A stretch of 52,029 nucleotides of DNA, taken from assembly GCA_049323795.1 (NCBI GenBank), contig JBMOOH010000054.1:1-52029 (forward strand), read 5' to 3'. Position numbers and translations under genes: made by a program. The first letter of the stretch is position 1. The number at the start of each line of letters is the position of its first letter. Under the pieces are notes generated by a model. That model was not told the DNA's origin and made no database searches. It worked only from the letters and a program-made list of their open reading frames with translations. Source of the DNA: JAOADN01 sp049323795 (lineage in GTDB: Bacteria; Pseudomonadota; Alphaproteobacteria; Rhodobacterales; Rhodobacteraceae). Of the stretch, positions 33,643-41,255 are shown in pieces.

Positions 33643-33722
33643 GCCGGCTGCCGGTCAGCCCTCGCCGATGGCCCCGGTCACCGCGCCCGACCGGGTGAGG
33701 GCGCGAGGCAGATCCGCGGGGA

Positions 33723-34148
33723 TCAGCTGCGCTTCAGGCGGATGACCACGTCGACGCGCGACACCTCGGCCCCCTTCGGCGCTGCAGGCAGCCGCGAGAA
33801 GCGGAGCTCGTCCGCCGGGGCATCGGTCAGTTCGGCTGAATCCTCCCAGTAGAAGTGCGGGTGGTCGTCCATCCGCGTGTCGAAATACGACCGCGAGCCG
33901 TCTACCGTGATCTCGTGCATCAGCCCCGCATCGCAGAAGGCGCGCAGTGTATTGTAGACTGTCGCAAGGCTCACCGGCCCGCCCGACGACTGCGCGGCCG
34001 CATGCAGGCTTTCCGCCGTCACGTGCCGGTCACGCCCGTCGCCGACAAGCAGCGCGGCAAGCGACAGCCGCTGCCGCGTCGGCCGCAGGCCCGCCCGCGC
34101 CAGCCAGCGCATCCCGCGAAGATCCTCGATCTTTTCCCCGGTCGTCAT
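33723..34148 (-). CDS. irr: Fur-family iron response regulator Irr
   Basis: This 141-residue Fur-superfamily repressor begins at the ATG of 34148 (MTTGEKIEDLRGMRWLARAGLRPTRQRL). The winged helix includes HVTAESLHAAAQ...VSLATVYNTLRAFCDAGLMHEI. The DDHPHFYWEDSAELTDAP region resembles Irr rather than classical Fur, and lacks the Fur C-terminal cysteine cluster. Irr is divergent from fabA in many Rhodobacteraceae. The promoter predicts a near-leaderless mRNA. Irr binds ICE motifs (family knowledge), and one fits the suf promoter in this window. Confidence 0.88.
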   Translation of the reverse strand: MTTGEKIEDLRGMRWLARAGLRPTRQRLSLAALLVGDGRDRHVTAESLHAAAQSSGGPVSLATVYNTLRAFCDAGLMHEITVDGSRSYFDTRMDDHPHFYWEDSAELTDAPADELRFSRLPAAPKGAEVSRVDVVIRLKRS

Positions 34149-34154
34149 GCCTGG

Positions 34155-34184
34155 ACTATAGGGCAGCCCCCTGTCCCTTTTCAA
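34155..34184 (-). promoter_or_regulatory. irr promoter with leaderless geometry
   Basis: On the minus strand TTGAAA (34179-34184) and TATAGT (34155-34160) are 18 bp apart. Only 6 bp separate the -10 box from the irr ATG, so transcription would begin at or within a base or two of the start codon. No ribosome binding site can then be in the message. Confidence 0.6.
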
Positions 34185-34294
34185 TCCGCACGGGGGTTTC
34201 CGCCGCGCAAAGCTGGCGGAACCCGCTCTATTGCCCTTGCACGGAACCGGGTGATAGACGGGGCGCGACCACCCTCGCGCGGGAAGACTTCGGA

Positions 34295-34804
34295 ATGCCG
34301 GCCTACCCCACCCGTTTCGACAGGGACGACTTGCTGAAATGCGCGCGGGGCGAGCTGTTCGGCCCCGGCAACGCCCAGCTGCCCGAGCCGCCGATGCTGA
34401 TGATGGACCGCATCACCGACATCTCGGACGACCGCGGCCTGCACGGCAAGGGCCACGTGGTCGCCGAGTTCGACATCACGCCGGACCTGTGGTTCTTCGC
34501 CTGCCACTTCCCCGGCAACCCGATCATGCCCGGCTGCCTCGGCCTCGACGGGCTCTGGCAGCTCACCGGCTTCAACCTCGGCTGGCGGGGATGGGAGGGG
34601 CGCGGCTATGCGCTCGGCGTGGGCGAGGTGAAGCTCACCGGCATGGTGCGGCCCGACCGCAGGATGCTGACCTACTGCGTGAACTTCACCAAGGCGATCC
34701 AGACCCGCCGCCTGACCATGGGCGTGGCCGACGGGCGGGTCGAGGCGGACGGCGAGGAGATCTACGTCGTCAAGGACATGAAGGTCGCGCTTTCAGCGAG
34801 TTGA
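34295..34804 (+). CDS. fabA: 3-hydroxydecanoyl-ACP dehydratase/isomerase FabA
   Basis: The 169-residue hotdog enzyme introduces the cis double bond for unsaturated fatty acids. The catalytic His is in WFFACHFPGNPIMPGCLGLDGLWQLTGF and the Asp follows in LGLDGLW. The C-terminus is EADGEEIYVVKDMKVALS. fabA and fabB normally form one operon; here no fabB follows. Instead 219 bp of DNA without a recognisable gene, starting with a run of ten G, leads to typA on the other strand. Confidence 0.96.
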   Translation: MPAYPTRFDRDDLLKCARGELFGPGNAQLPEPPMLMMDRITDISDDRGLHGKGHVVAEFDITPDLWFFACHFPGNPIMPGCLGLDGLWQLTGFNLGWRGWEGRGYALGVGEVKLTGMVRPDRRMLTYCVNFTKAIQTRRLTMGVADGRVEADGEEIYVVKDMKVALSAS

Positions 34805-35023
34805 GGGGGGGGGGCGTCTTTCCCGCCCCGATGGCGGACGCCTCCCTTTCTCGCCCGAATAGGCAGGAGACTGTCCGCACCGCCCACGACCTTCAGGCAG
34901 CCCAGCTCGCCGAGAGCCTGGCCCGGAAACCCCAGCCCCTGGCGATCCAACGATGGATCTCGCTTCACACAGAAACTTTTCGGTAACCCGTCGGAAGATC
35001 GGTATCTGTAGCCTTCCGAAACC
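34805..35023. other. Interval after fabA lacking fabB
   Basis: The stretch begins with ten G residues directly after the fabA stop and contains no recognisable coding sequence. A short minus-strand frame (34762-35055) codes an unconserved peptide. The lack of fabB here points to loss or displacement. It also separates two convergent genes and should contain their terminators, though no clear hairpin with U-tract was found. Confidence 0.5.
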
Positions 35024-36841
35024 TCACGCCTCCCGCCCCGCCCGCTTCCGCTCATGCGGGTCCAGATGCCGCTTCCTCAGCCGGATCGCCTTCGGCGTGA
35101 CCTCGACCAGCTCGTCGTCCTCGACATAGGCGATCGCCTCTTCGAGGCTCATGCGCAAGGGCGGCGTCAGGATCACCGCCTCGTCCTTCCCCGCCGCGCG
35201 GATGTTCGTCAGCTTCTTGCCCTTGAGCGGGTTCACCTCGAGGTCGTTGTCGCGGGAGTGCTCCCCGATGATCATGCCGACATAGACCTGTTCCTGCGCG
35301 CCGATGAAGAGGCGGCCGCGTTCCTCGAGATTCCAGAGGGCGTAGGCGACCGAGACGCCGTTTTCCATGCTGACGAGGACGCCGACGCGGCGGCCCTGGA
35401 TCGGGCCCTTGAAGGGGGCCCAGCCGTGGAAGATGCGGTTCAATACGCCGGTGCCGCGCGTGTCGGTCAGAAACTGGCCGTGGTAGCCGATCAGCCCGCG
35501 CGAGGGGACATGGGCGACGAGCCGGGTCTTGCCGATGCCCGCGGGCTTCATCTCGATGAGGTCGCCCTTCCGCTCGCCCGTCAGCTTGTCGATGACGGCG
35601 CCGGTGAATTCGTCGTCGACGTCGATGATGACTTCCTCGATGGGTTCGAGCCGCTGGCCGTCCTCGTCGCGGAAGATGACGCGGGGGCGGGAGATCGAGA
35701 GCTCGAAGCCCTCGCGCCGCATGTTCTCGATCAGGACGCCCATCTGGAGCTCCCCGCGCCCCGCGACCTCGAAGGCCTCGCCGCCCGGCGTGTCGGCGAC
35801 CTTGATGGCGACATTGCTCTCGGCCTCTTTCAGCAGGCGCTCGCGGATGACGCGGGACTGGACCTTGGTGCCGTCGCGCCCGGCGAGGGGGGAGTCGTTG
35901 ATGCCGAAGGTGACGGTGATGGTCGGCGGGTCGATGGGCTGGGCAGGGAGGGCGGCGTCGACCTCGAGCGCGCAGAGGGTGTCGGCGACGGTGGCTTTCG
36001 ACATGCCGGCGAGGGTGACGATGTCGCCCGCGACGGCCTCGTCGATGGCGGTCTGGGTGAGGCCGCGGAAGGCCTGGACCTTGGTGACGCGGAACTGCTC
36101 GATGCGGTCGCCGGTGCGGGAGAGGGCCTTGATCGTGGTCCCGGCCGAGAGGCGGCCGGATTCGACGCGGCCCGTCAGGATGCGGCCGAGGTAGGGATCG
36201 TAGGAGAGGGTGGTGGCGAGCATGCGGAAGGGCTCGTCCGCCCGGCTCGCTTGAGCGGGCGCGGGGACATGGGCGACGATGAGGTCGAAGAGGGCGTCGA
36301 GGGTCTCGCGCGGGCCGCCGAGTTCGGTGTCGGCCCAGCCGGTGCGGCCCGAGGCGTAGAGGTGGGGGAAGTCGAGCTGCGCGTCGGTGGCGCCGAGGTT
36401 GGCGAAGAGATCGAAGACCTCGTTCAGCGCCCGGTCGGGTTCGGCGTCGGGCTTGTCGACCTTGTTGAGGATGACGATGGGCCTCAGGCCGAGGGCGAGG
36501 GCCTTCGAGGTCACGAACTTCGTCTGCGGCATCGGGCCTTCGGCGGCATCGACGAGGAGGCAGACGCCGTCGACCATCGAGAGGATGCGCTCGACCTCGC
36601 CCCCGAAGTCGGCGTGGCCGGGGGTGTCGACGATGTTGATGCGGGTGCCCTTCCACTCCACGCTCGTGCACTTGGCGAGGATGGTGATGCCGCGCTCGCG
36701 TTCGATGTCGTTCGAATCCATCGCACGTTCGTTGACCTGCTGGCCCTCGCGGAAGGCGCCCGACTGCTTGAGGAGCTGGTCCACCAGCGTGGTCTTGCCA
36801 TGGTCCACGTGGGCGATGATGGCGATGTTGCGAAGGTCCAT
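35024..36841 (-). CDS. typA: GTP-binding ribosome factor TypA/BipA
   Basis: The 605-residue translational GTPase begins MDLRNIAIIAHVDHGKTTLVDQLL (P-loop AHVDHGKT). G2/G3 are ERERGITILAKCTSV and DTPGHADFGGEVER; the nucleotide-specificity NKVDKPDA follows. The TypA C-terminus with GIGKTRLVAHVPSRGLIGYHGQFLTDTRGTG...WNLEERGRLFIGAQEQVYVGMIIGEHSR is unmistakable. It acts in stress-related 50S assembly. The start at 36841 is chosen because the upstream reading frame codes unconserved, arginine-rich sequence. Confidence 0.96.
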   Translation of the reverse strand: MDLRNIAIIAHVDHGKTTLVDQLLKQSGAFREGQQVNERAMDSNDIERERGITILAKCTSVEWKGTRINIVDTPGHADFGGEVERILSMVDGVCLLVDAAEGPMPQTKFVTSKALALGLRPIVILNKVDKPDAEPDRALNEVFDLFANLGATDAQLDFPHLYASGRTGWADTELGGPRETLDALFDLIVAHVPAPAQASRADEPFRMLATTLSYDPYLGRILTGRVESGRLSAGTTIKALSRTGDRIEQFRVTKVQAFRGLTQTAIDEAVAGDIVTLAGMSKATVADTLCALEVDAALPAQPIDPPTITVTFGINDSPLAGRDGTKVQSRVIRERLLKEAESNVAIKVADTPGGEAFEVAGRGELQMGVLIENMRREGFELSISRPRVIFRDEDGQRLEPIEEVIIDVDDEFTGAVIDKLTGERKGDLIEMKPAGIGKTRLVAHVPSRGLIGYHGQFLTDTRGTGVLNRIFHGWAPFKGPIQGRRVGVLVSMENGVSVAYALWNLEERGRLFIGAQEQVYVGMIIGEHSRDNDLEVNPLKGKKLTNIRAAGKDEAVILTPPLRMSLEEAIAYVEDDELVEVTPKAIRLRKRHLDPHERKRAGREA

Positions 36842-36966
36842 GGGGTCGCCTTTTCCGGATGCGCCGCCGCGATAGTGGAAATCGGCCAGGAAGGCCAGAG
36901 GCGGGCGGTCCGGGGTCCGGTCTCGCTTCGGTCGGGGATCGCTCATGAGGCCCTCCGGTCCGGGAA

Positions 36967-37030
36967 GGGGGCTCTGCCCCCGCCCCCGATCAGGTCGGGG
37001 GCTCCCCCCGGGATACTTGGGGACGGAAAG
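36967..37030 (+). repeat. Dispersed intergenic repeat, copy 2
   Basis: On the plus strand the stem GGGGGC/GCCCCC (36967-36981) is followed after some GC-rich sequence by CCCGGGATACTTGGGGACGG AAAG, ending at 37030. It matches the tails of copies 1 and 3 and points toward icd. Confidence 0.65.
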
Positions 37031-37148
37031 TCCGGTTAACGTTTTCTCAACCCGGCCTGGCGAGGGTGTGGATGCGGTACAGGCGGGGACGCCGATGACC
37101 GCGACGGGAAGTGGCGCGCCGTTCCGGGTCCGGGGCGGCGCGCTTTGT

Positions 37149-37199
37149 CTTTCCGTCCGGAAATATCCCGGAGGGGCACGGGGAGGCAGCGCCTCCCCG
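37149..37199 (-). repeat. Dispersed intergenic repeat, copy 3 (likely icd terminator)
   Basis: On the minus strand a perfect 9-bp stem CGGGGAGGC / GCCTCCCCG (37179-37199) is followed by TCCGGGATATTTCCGG and ACGGAAAG (37149-37172). It begins 31 bp after the icd stop. Confidence 0.65.
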
Positions 37200-37230
37200 C
37201 ACCGGTTGGCGCCGCAGGGCGCCGACCCCG

Positions 37231-38445
37231 TCAGCCCTTGAGCGCCCTGTTCAGGTACTCGTCCACCTTCTCGAGATAGCCCATCGTGGTAAGCCACTTC
37301 TGGTCGGGCCCGACGAGCAGCGCGAGGTCCTTGGTCATCCAGCCGTCCTCGACCGTCTGCACCGTCACCTTCTCGAGCGTCTCGGCGAAGCGCATCAGCG
37401 CCGCGTTGCCGTCGAGCTTGGCGCGGTGCTTCAGGCCGCCGGTCCAGGCGTAGATCGAGGCGATGGAGTTCGTCGACGTCTCCTTGCCCTTCTGGTGCTC
37501 GCGGTAGTGGCGTGTGACCGTGCCATGGGCGGCCTCGGCCTCGACGATCCTGCCGTCGGGCGTCATCAGGACCGAGGTCATGAGGCCGAGCGAGCCGAAG
37601 CCCTGGGCCACGATGTCGGACTGCACGTCGCCGTCATAGTTCTTGCAGGCCCAGACATAGCCGCCCGACCATTTCAGCGCCGAGGCCACCATGTCGTCGA
37701 TCAGCCGGTGTTCGTAGGTGAGTCCGCGCTTGCTGAACTCGTCGGCGAATTCCGCGTCGAAGATCTGCTGGAAGAGATCCTTGAAGCGGCCATCATAGGC
37801 CTTGAGGATCGTGTTCTTGGTCGAGAGGTACACCGGCACGTTCCGCGCGAGGCCGTAGTTGAGCGAGGCGCGGGCGAAGTCGATGATCGAGGCGTCGAGG
37901 TTGTACATCGCCATCGCGACGCCGGCACCGGGGGCGTTGAACACGTCCTTCTCGATCGTGGCGCCATCCTCGCCCACGAACCTGATCGTGAGCCTGCCCT
38001 TGCCGGGGAAGCGGAAGTCGGTGGCGCGGTACTGGTCGCCGAAGGCATGGCGGCCGACGACGATGGGCTTCGTCCAGTGCGGGACGAGCCGGGGGACGTT
38101 CCGGCAGATGATCGGTTCGCGGAAGATGACGCCGCCGAGGATGTTGCGGATCGTGCCGTTGGGGGATTTCCACATCTCCTTCAGGTGGAATTCCTCCACG
38201 CGGGCCTCGTCGGGCGTGATCGTCGCGCACTTGACCCCGACGCCATGCTTCCTGATCGCGTTCGCGGCGTCGATGGTGACCTGGTCGTTCGTCCGGTCGC
38301 GTTCCTCGATCCCGAGGTCGTAGTAGAGCAGCTCCAGGTCGAGATAGGGAAGGATCAGCTTCCTCTTGATGAAGTCCCAGATGATCCGGGTCATCTCGTC
38401 GCCGTCGAGTTCGACGACGGGGTTCGCTACCTTGATCTTCGACAT
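37231..38445 (-). CDS. icd: Isocitrate dehydrogenase (NADP, eukaryote-like type)
   Basis: This 404-residue citric-acid-cycle enzyme oxidises isocitrate to 2-oxoglutarate. The N-terminus KVANPVVELDGDEMTRIIWDFIK, substrate block SPNGTIRNILGGVIFREPIIC, metal-binding KNYDGDVQSDIVAQGFGSLGLMTSVL and C-terminal GTVTRHYREHQKGKETSTNSIASIYAW identify the homodimeric type II NADP form typical of Alphaproteobacteria. Upstream, GGTATACC at 38523-38530 is a small palindrome, perhaps part of a regulatory site. Confidence 0.96.
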   Translation of the reverse strand: MSKIKVANPVVELDGDEMTRIIWDFIKRKLILPYLDLELLYYDLGIEERDRTNDQVTIDAANAIRKHGVGVKCATITPDEARVEEFHLKEMWKSPNGTIRNILGGVIFREPIICRNVPRLVPHWTKPIVVGRHAFGDQYRATDFRFPGKGRLTIRFVGEDGATIEKDVFNAPGAGVAMAMYNLDASIIDFARASLNYGLARNVPVYLSTKNTILKAYDGRFKDLFQQIFDAEFADEFSKRGLTYEHRLIDDMVASALKWSGGYVWACKNYDGDVQSDIVAQGFGSLGLMTSVLMTPDGRIVEAEAAHGTVTRHYREHQKGKETSTNSIASIYAWTGGLKHRAKLDGNAALMRFAETLEKVTVQTVEDGWMTKDLALLVGPDQKWLTTMGYLEKVDEYLNRALKG

Positions 38446-38581
38446 CGGGGCTCCCTCCGGCCTGTGGCGCTGACGCGCGCCTCATAGCGGAAAAGGGTTA
38501 TGGAAGAAAGGCGGTATGCGAAGGTATACCATCATCCTCGGACCGGCCGCCTTGGGCCGCGTCCGCTTCCCCGGTCGCGGG

Positions 38582-38854
38582 TCAAGGGCTGCTGCCGGGG
38601 AGGTCCCTGTCGGTCGGAACATACGGGGTCTTGCCGCCCCCGCGCGCGGCCCGGAGCGTGTCCTCGAGGAACTTCCTGCCGCGCTGTTCGGCCATGCGAA
38701 GGCGGCAGGAGGTGAGGAACGCCTCCTGCAGCGAGGGCGAGGACGTTCCGAGCACCTTGCCCACGTCCATGAAGAGCCGGTCGTTGCCGATCTCGACCTG
38801 CGCGGCCATCACGTCGTGGGCGAGCGCGTCGGCGAGATCCTCCAGAAGGGCCAT
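38582..38854 (-). CDS. Small conserved protein coupled to alpha/beta hydrolase
   Basis: The 90-residue protein begins at 38854 (MALLEDLADALAHDVMAAQ), one base after the stop of the hydrolase gene, so it is probably translated by coupling. It is largely helical (VEIGNDRLFMDVGKVLGTSSPSLQEAFLTSCRLRMAEQRGRKFLEDTL) and soluble. The family is unknown to me. A frame opening at 38905 would overlap the hydrolase and adds unconserved residues. Confidence 0.7.
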   Translation of the reverse strand: MALLEDLADALAHDVMAAQVEIGNDRLFMDVGKVLGTSSPSLQEAFLTSCRLRMAEQRGRKFLEDTLRAARGGGKTPYVPTDRDLPGSSP

Positions 38855-38855
38855 G

Positions 38856-39515
38856 TCAGCGCGTCGACTCGCCGAGGCGGCGGCGGACGTAGTCCTGCAC
38901 CGCACCGATCATCGGGGTCATGTGCGCCTCGTCGTCCTCGAAGAAATGGCCCGAACCCTCGATCTCCTGATGGGCGATGGTGATCCCCTTCTGCTCGCGG
39001 AGCTTGCCGACGAGCGACCGGACGTCCTTGGGAGGCGCGACGCGGTCGGCGGCTCCGTTGATGATGAGGCCCGAGGAGGGGCAGGGGGCGAGGAAGGAGA
39101 AGTCGTACATGTTGGCGGGCGGGGCGACCGAGATGAAGCCGGTGATCTCGGGGCGGCGCATGAGAAGCTGCATCCCGATCCAGGCGCCGAAGGAGAAGCC
39201 CGCGACCCAGCAGTGCTTGGAGTTCGGATTCATCGCCTGGAGGTAGTCGAGCGCCGAGGCGGCGTCGGAAAGCTCGCCGATGCCCTGGTCGTATTCGCCC
39301 TGGCTGCGGCCGACGCCGCGGAAGTTGAAGCGCAGGACGGTGAAGCCGAGGTCGTGGAAGGCATAGTGCAGCCGGTGGACGACACGGTTGTTCATCGTGC
39401 CGCCGAACTGCGGGTGGGGATGCAGGATGATCGCGATGGGGGCGTCGGGCTGCTTCTGCGGATGGTAGCGGCCCTCAAGCCGGCCGTCCGGCCCCGCGAA
39501 GATCACCTCGGGCAT
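38856..39515 (-). CDS. Alpha/beta hydrolase
   Basis: The 219-residue serine hydrolase of the small dienelactone-hydrolase-like type has HPHPQFGGTMNNRVV near the N-terminus, FNFRGVGRSQGEYDQGIGE, the nucleophile elbow GFSFGA, GAADRV for the acid and EGSGHFFEDDE for the catalytic His. Similar proteins are widespread and mostly uncharacterised. It is divergent from iscR, with 180 bp between the two starts. Confidence 0.9.
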   Translation of the reverse strand: MPEVIFAGPDGRLEGRYHPQKQPDAPIAIILHPHPQFGGTMNNRVVHRLHYAFHDLGFTVLRFNFRGVGRSQGEYDQGIGELSDAASALDYLQAMNPNSKHCWVAGFSFGAWIGMQLLMRRPEITGFISVAPPANMYDFSFLAPCPSSGLIINGAADRVAPPKDVRSLVGKLREQKGITIAHQEIEGSGHFFEDDEAHMTPMIGAVQDYVRRRLGESTR

Positions 39516-39562
39516 GGCGTGCCGTCTCTCTTTCTCGGTCTGTCACCTGCGGACCGTCATTC

Positions 39563-39600
39563 TTGACGATTTTGCTCAGGGACCCTAGAACTGTTCTAAA
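39563..39600 (+). promoter_or_regulatory. iscR-suf promoter with ICE-like palindrome over the -10 box
   Basis: TTGACG (39563-39568) and TAGAAC (39586-39591) are exactly 17 bp apart and form the promoter. The -10 box is the left half of TAGAAC-T-GTTCTA, a 13-bp palindrome (39586-39598), within CCTAGAACTGTTCTAAA. The right half TTCTAAA fits the Irr ICE consensus TTTAGAA-N3-TTCTAAA exactly; the left half differs at the first two bases. A TTGAC with a TCAGG dyad (39563-39580) could be an IscR-type site. Confidence 0.65.
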
Positions 39601-39695
39601 GAGCGGGGGCCTTCCCCGCGCCGTTGGGTGGAAGGGAGTTAGTAATCCCCGCTGCCCGCGTCAATCTCTTTGCTGCGCTGGACCGGGATGCGACA

Positions 39696-40157
39696 ATGAA
39701 ACTTTCGACCAAGGGGCGCTACGCCATGGTTGCGCTGGCCGACCTCGCCACGGCGGGAGAAGAGTCGCTGACCTCGCTCGCCGCGATCTCGAAGCGGCAG
39801 GACATCTCGCTGCCCTATCTCGAGCAGCTCTTCGTGAAGCTGCGCCGGGCGGGGCTGGTCGAATCGGCGCGGGGGCCGGGGGGAGGCTACCGGCTGGCAA
39901 AGGCGCCGGAACTGATCCGGGTGAGCGAGGTGCTCGAGGCGGTGGACGAGACGGTGAGCGCGCTGCATACCGGCGCCGGCGCCACGGGCGCGGTGTCGGG
40001 CAGCCGGGCGCAGTCGCTGACCAACCGGCTGTGGGAGAGCCTCAGCGCGCATGTCTATGTGTTCCTGCACCAGACGCGCCTGTCGGACGTGATCCGCAAC
40101 GAACTGACGCCCTGTCCGGCGGTGCCGGCGCTTCTCCATGTGGTGGACGAGGGATGA
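39696..40157 (+). CDS. iscR: Rrf2-family regulator IscR (single-cysteine type)
   Basis: This 153-residue winged-helix regulator starts MKLSTKGRYAMVALADLAT. The DNA-binding part includes SLPYLEQLFVKLRRAGLVESARGPGGGYRLAK. E. coli IscR binds its [2Fe-2S] cluster with three clustered cysteines. Here that loop (about 88-108) has none, and the only cysteine is Cys140 in ELTPCPAVP. Rhodobacter IscR is known for such an arrangement. It heads the suf operon and overlaps the next gene by 4 bp. Confidence 0.93.
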   Translation: MKLSTKGRYAMVALADLATAGEESLTSLAAISKRQDISLPYLEQLFVKLRRAGLVESARGPGGGYRLAKAPELIRVSEVLEAVDETVSALHTGAGATGAVSGSRAQSLTNRLWESLSAHVYVFLHQTRLSDVIRNELTPCPAVPALLHVVDEG

Positions 40158-41242
40158 GCGGGCGCGTCTATCTCGACTGGAACGCGACGGCGCCGCTGAG
40201 GCCCGAGGCGAGGGCCGCGATGGCCGCGGCGATGGATCTGGCGGGGAACCCGTCCTCCGTCCATGCCGAGGGGCGGGCGGCGCGGGCGCTCGTCGAGCGG
40301 GCGCGGGCGGAACTGGCCGAGGCGGTCGGGTGCAAGGCGGCCGAGGTGGTCTTTACCTCGGGCGCGACTGAAGCGGCGATGGTGCTGGAGCGGCTGGCGG
40401 CGCTCGGCCGGGTCGAGGTGGAGCCCACGGCGCATGACGCGCTCTGGTCGCATCGGGGGCGGGGTGCGGGGGATGTGGCCGTCCTTGCGATGGGCCTTGC
40501 CAATTCGGAAACCGGCGTGCTGTCGGACCTGCCCGCGAAGCATCAGGGCTGGGCGCTGCCCGGCGGCGGCGCGGCGCGGTTCCTGCTGCTCGACGTGACG
40601 CAGGGCCTGGGGCGGGTGCCTTTCGCCTTCGGCTGGTCGGGTGCGGACTTCGCGATCCTCTCGGCGCACAAGTTCGGCGGGCCGAAAGGCGCGGGGGCGC
40701 TGATCGTGCGCGAGGGGCTCGACACCGGGCCGCTCGCCACGGGCGGCGGGCAGGAGACGGGGCGGCGCGCGGGGACGGAGAACATCATCGGGATCGCCGG
40801 AATGGCTGCGGCGGCCAAGGCCGCGATGCGGGACCTTGCCGATGGCGTCTGGGATGGGGTCGCCGTGCGGCGGGATTTGCTGGAGCGGGCGATGGAATCG
40901 GTCTCGCCCGGCACTACGTTTGTGGGGCGTGGGCTTGCGCGGCTGCCGAACACGATCTGCGCCGTCACGCCCGGCTGGAAGGGCGAGACGGAGGTGATGC
41001 AGATGGACCTTGCCGGGTTCGCGGTGTCGGCGGGGTCGGCCTGTTCCAGCGGCAAGGTGCGGCCGAGCCGCGTCCTGAAGGCAATGGGGTTCGACGACAT
41101 TGCGGCGGCCTCCGCGCTGCGGGTGTCGATCGGGCCCGCGACCACGGACGCGGAGGTCGAGCGCTTCGCCGAGGCCTGGGGCGCGGCGGCCGGCCGGCAC
41201 CGGGCGCGGGCGGCGGCCCGCGCGGATGGGCGGGCGGCGTGA
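40154..41242 (+). CDS. Cysteine desulfurase, IscS/NifS type
   Basis: This 362-residue PLP enzyme takes sulfur from cysteine. The start at 40154 (MSGRVYLDWNATAPLRPEARAAM) overlaps the iscR stop. The PLP-lysine segment ILSAHKFGGPKGAGAL, GGGQETGRRAGTENI and the catalytic-Cys loop SAGSACSSGKV are intact. It is the class I enzyme, separate from the SufS-type enzyme at the end of the same operon, so the operon codes two sulfur donors. Confidence 0.93.
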   Translation: MSGRVYLDWNATAPLRPEARAAMAAAMDLAGNPSSVHAEGRAARALVERARAELAEAVGCKAAEVVFTSGATEAAMVLERLAALGRVEVEPTAHDALWSHRGRGAGDVAVLAMGLANSETGVLSDLPAKHQGWALPGGGAARFLLLDVTQGLGRVPFAFGWSGADFAILSAHKFGGPKGAGALIVREGLDTGPLATGGGQETGRRAGTENIIGIAGMAAAAKAAMRDLADGVWDGVAVRRDLLERAMESVSPGTTFVGRGLARLPNTICAVTPGWKGETEVMQMDLAGFAVSAGSACSSGKVRPSRVLKAMGFDDIAAASALRVSIGPATTDAEVERFAEAWGAAAGRHRARAAARADGRAA

Positions 41243-41255
41243 AGGAGACGGACCG

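Larger units (their letters stand above)
36842..37230. other. 389-bp typA-icd intergenic region with two inverted repeat modules
   Basis: This gap holds two convergent copies of the dispersed hairpin repeat (36967-37030 and 37149-37199) and, between them, TTAACGTTTTCTCAA (37036-37050), a near match to TTAA-N7-TTAA, the CtrA consensus. A plus-strand frame at 36945-37241 crosses both repeats and looks non-coding. The icd terminator is most likely the hairpin at 37179-37199. Confidence 0.55.

Noticed and set aside
34805..34814. Run of ten G after fabA as a phase-variation tract
   Set aside because: It follows the stop codon, so length changes would not alter any recognised gene.
35054..37039. 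Plus-strand open frame of 661 codons opposite typA
   Set aside because: Antisense of a conserved GTPase; repeated acidic/glycine-rich composition without motifs.
37036..37050. CtrA-type site TTAA-N7-TTAA
   Set aside because: One half reads TCAA and no gene starts nearby; noted only within the region description.
36945..37241. 98-codon plus-strand frame between typA and icd
   Set aside because: It runs through two hairpin repeats and lacks a ribosome binding site and conserved features.
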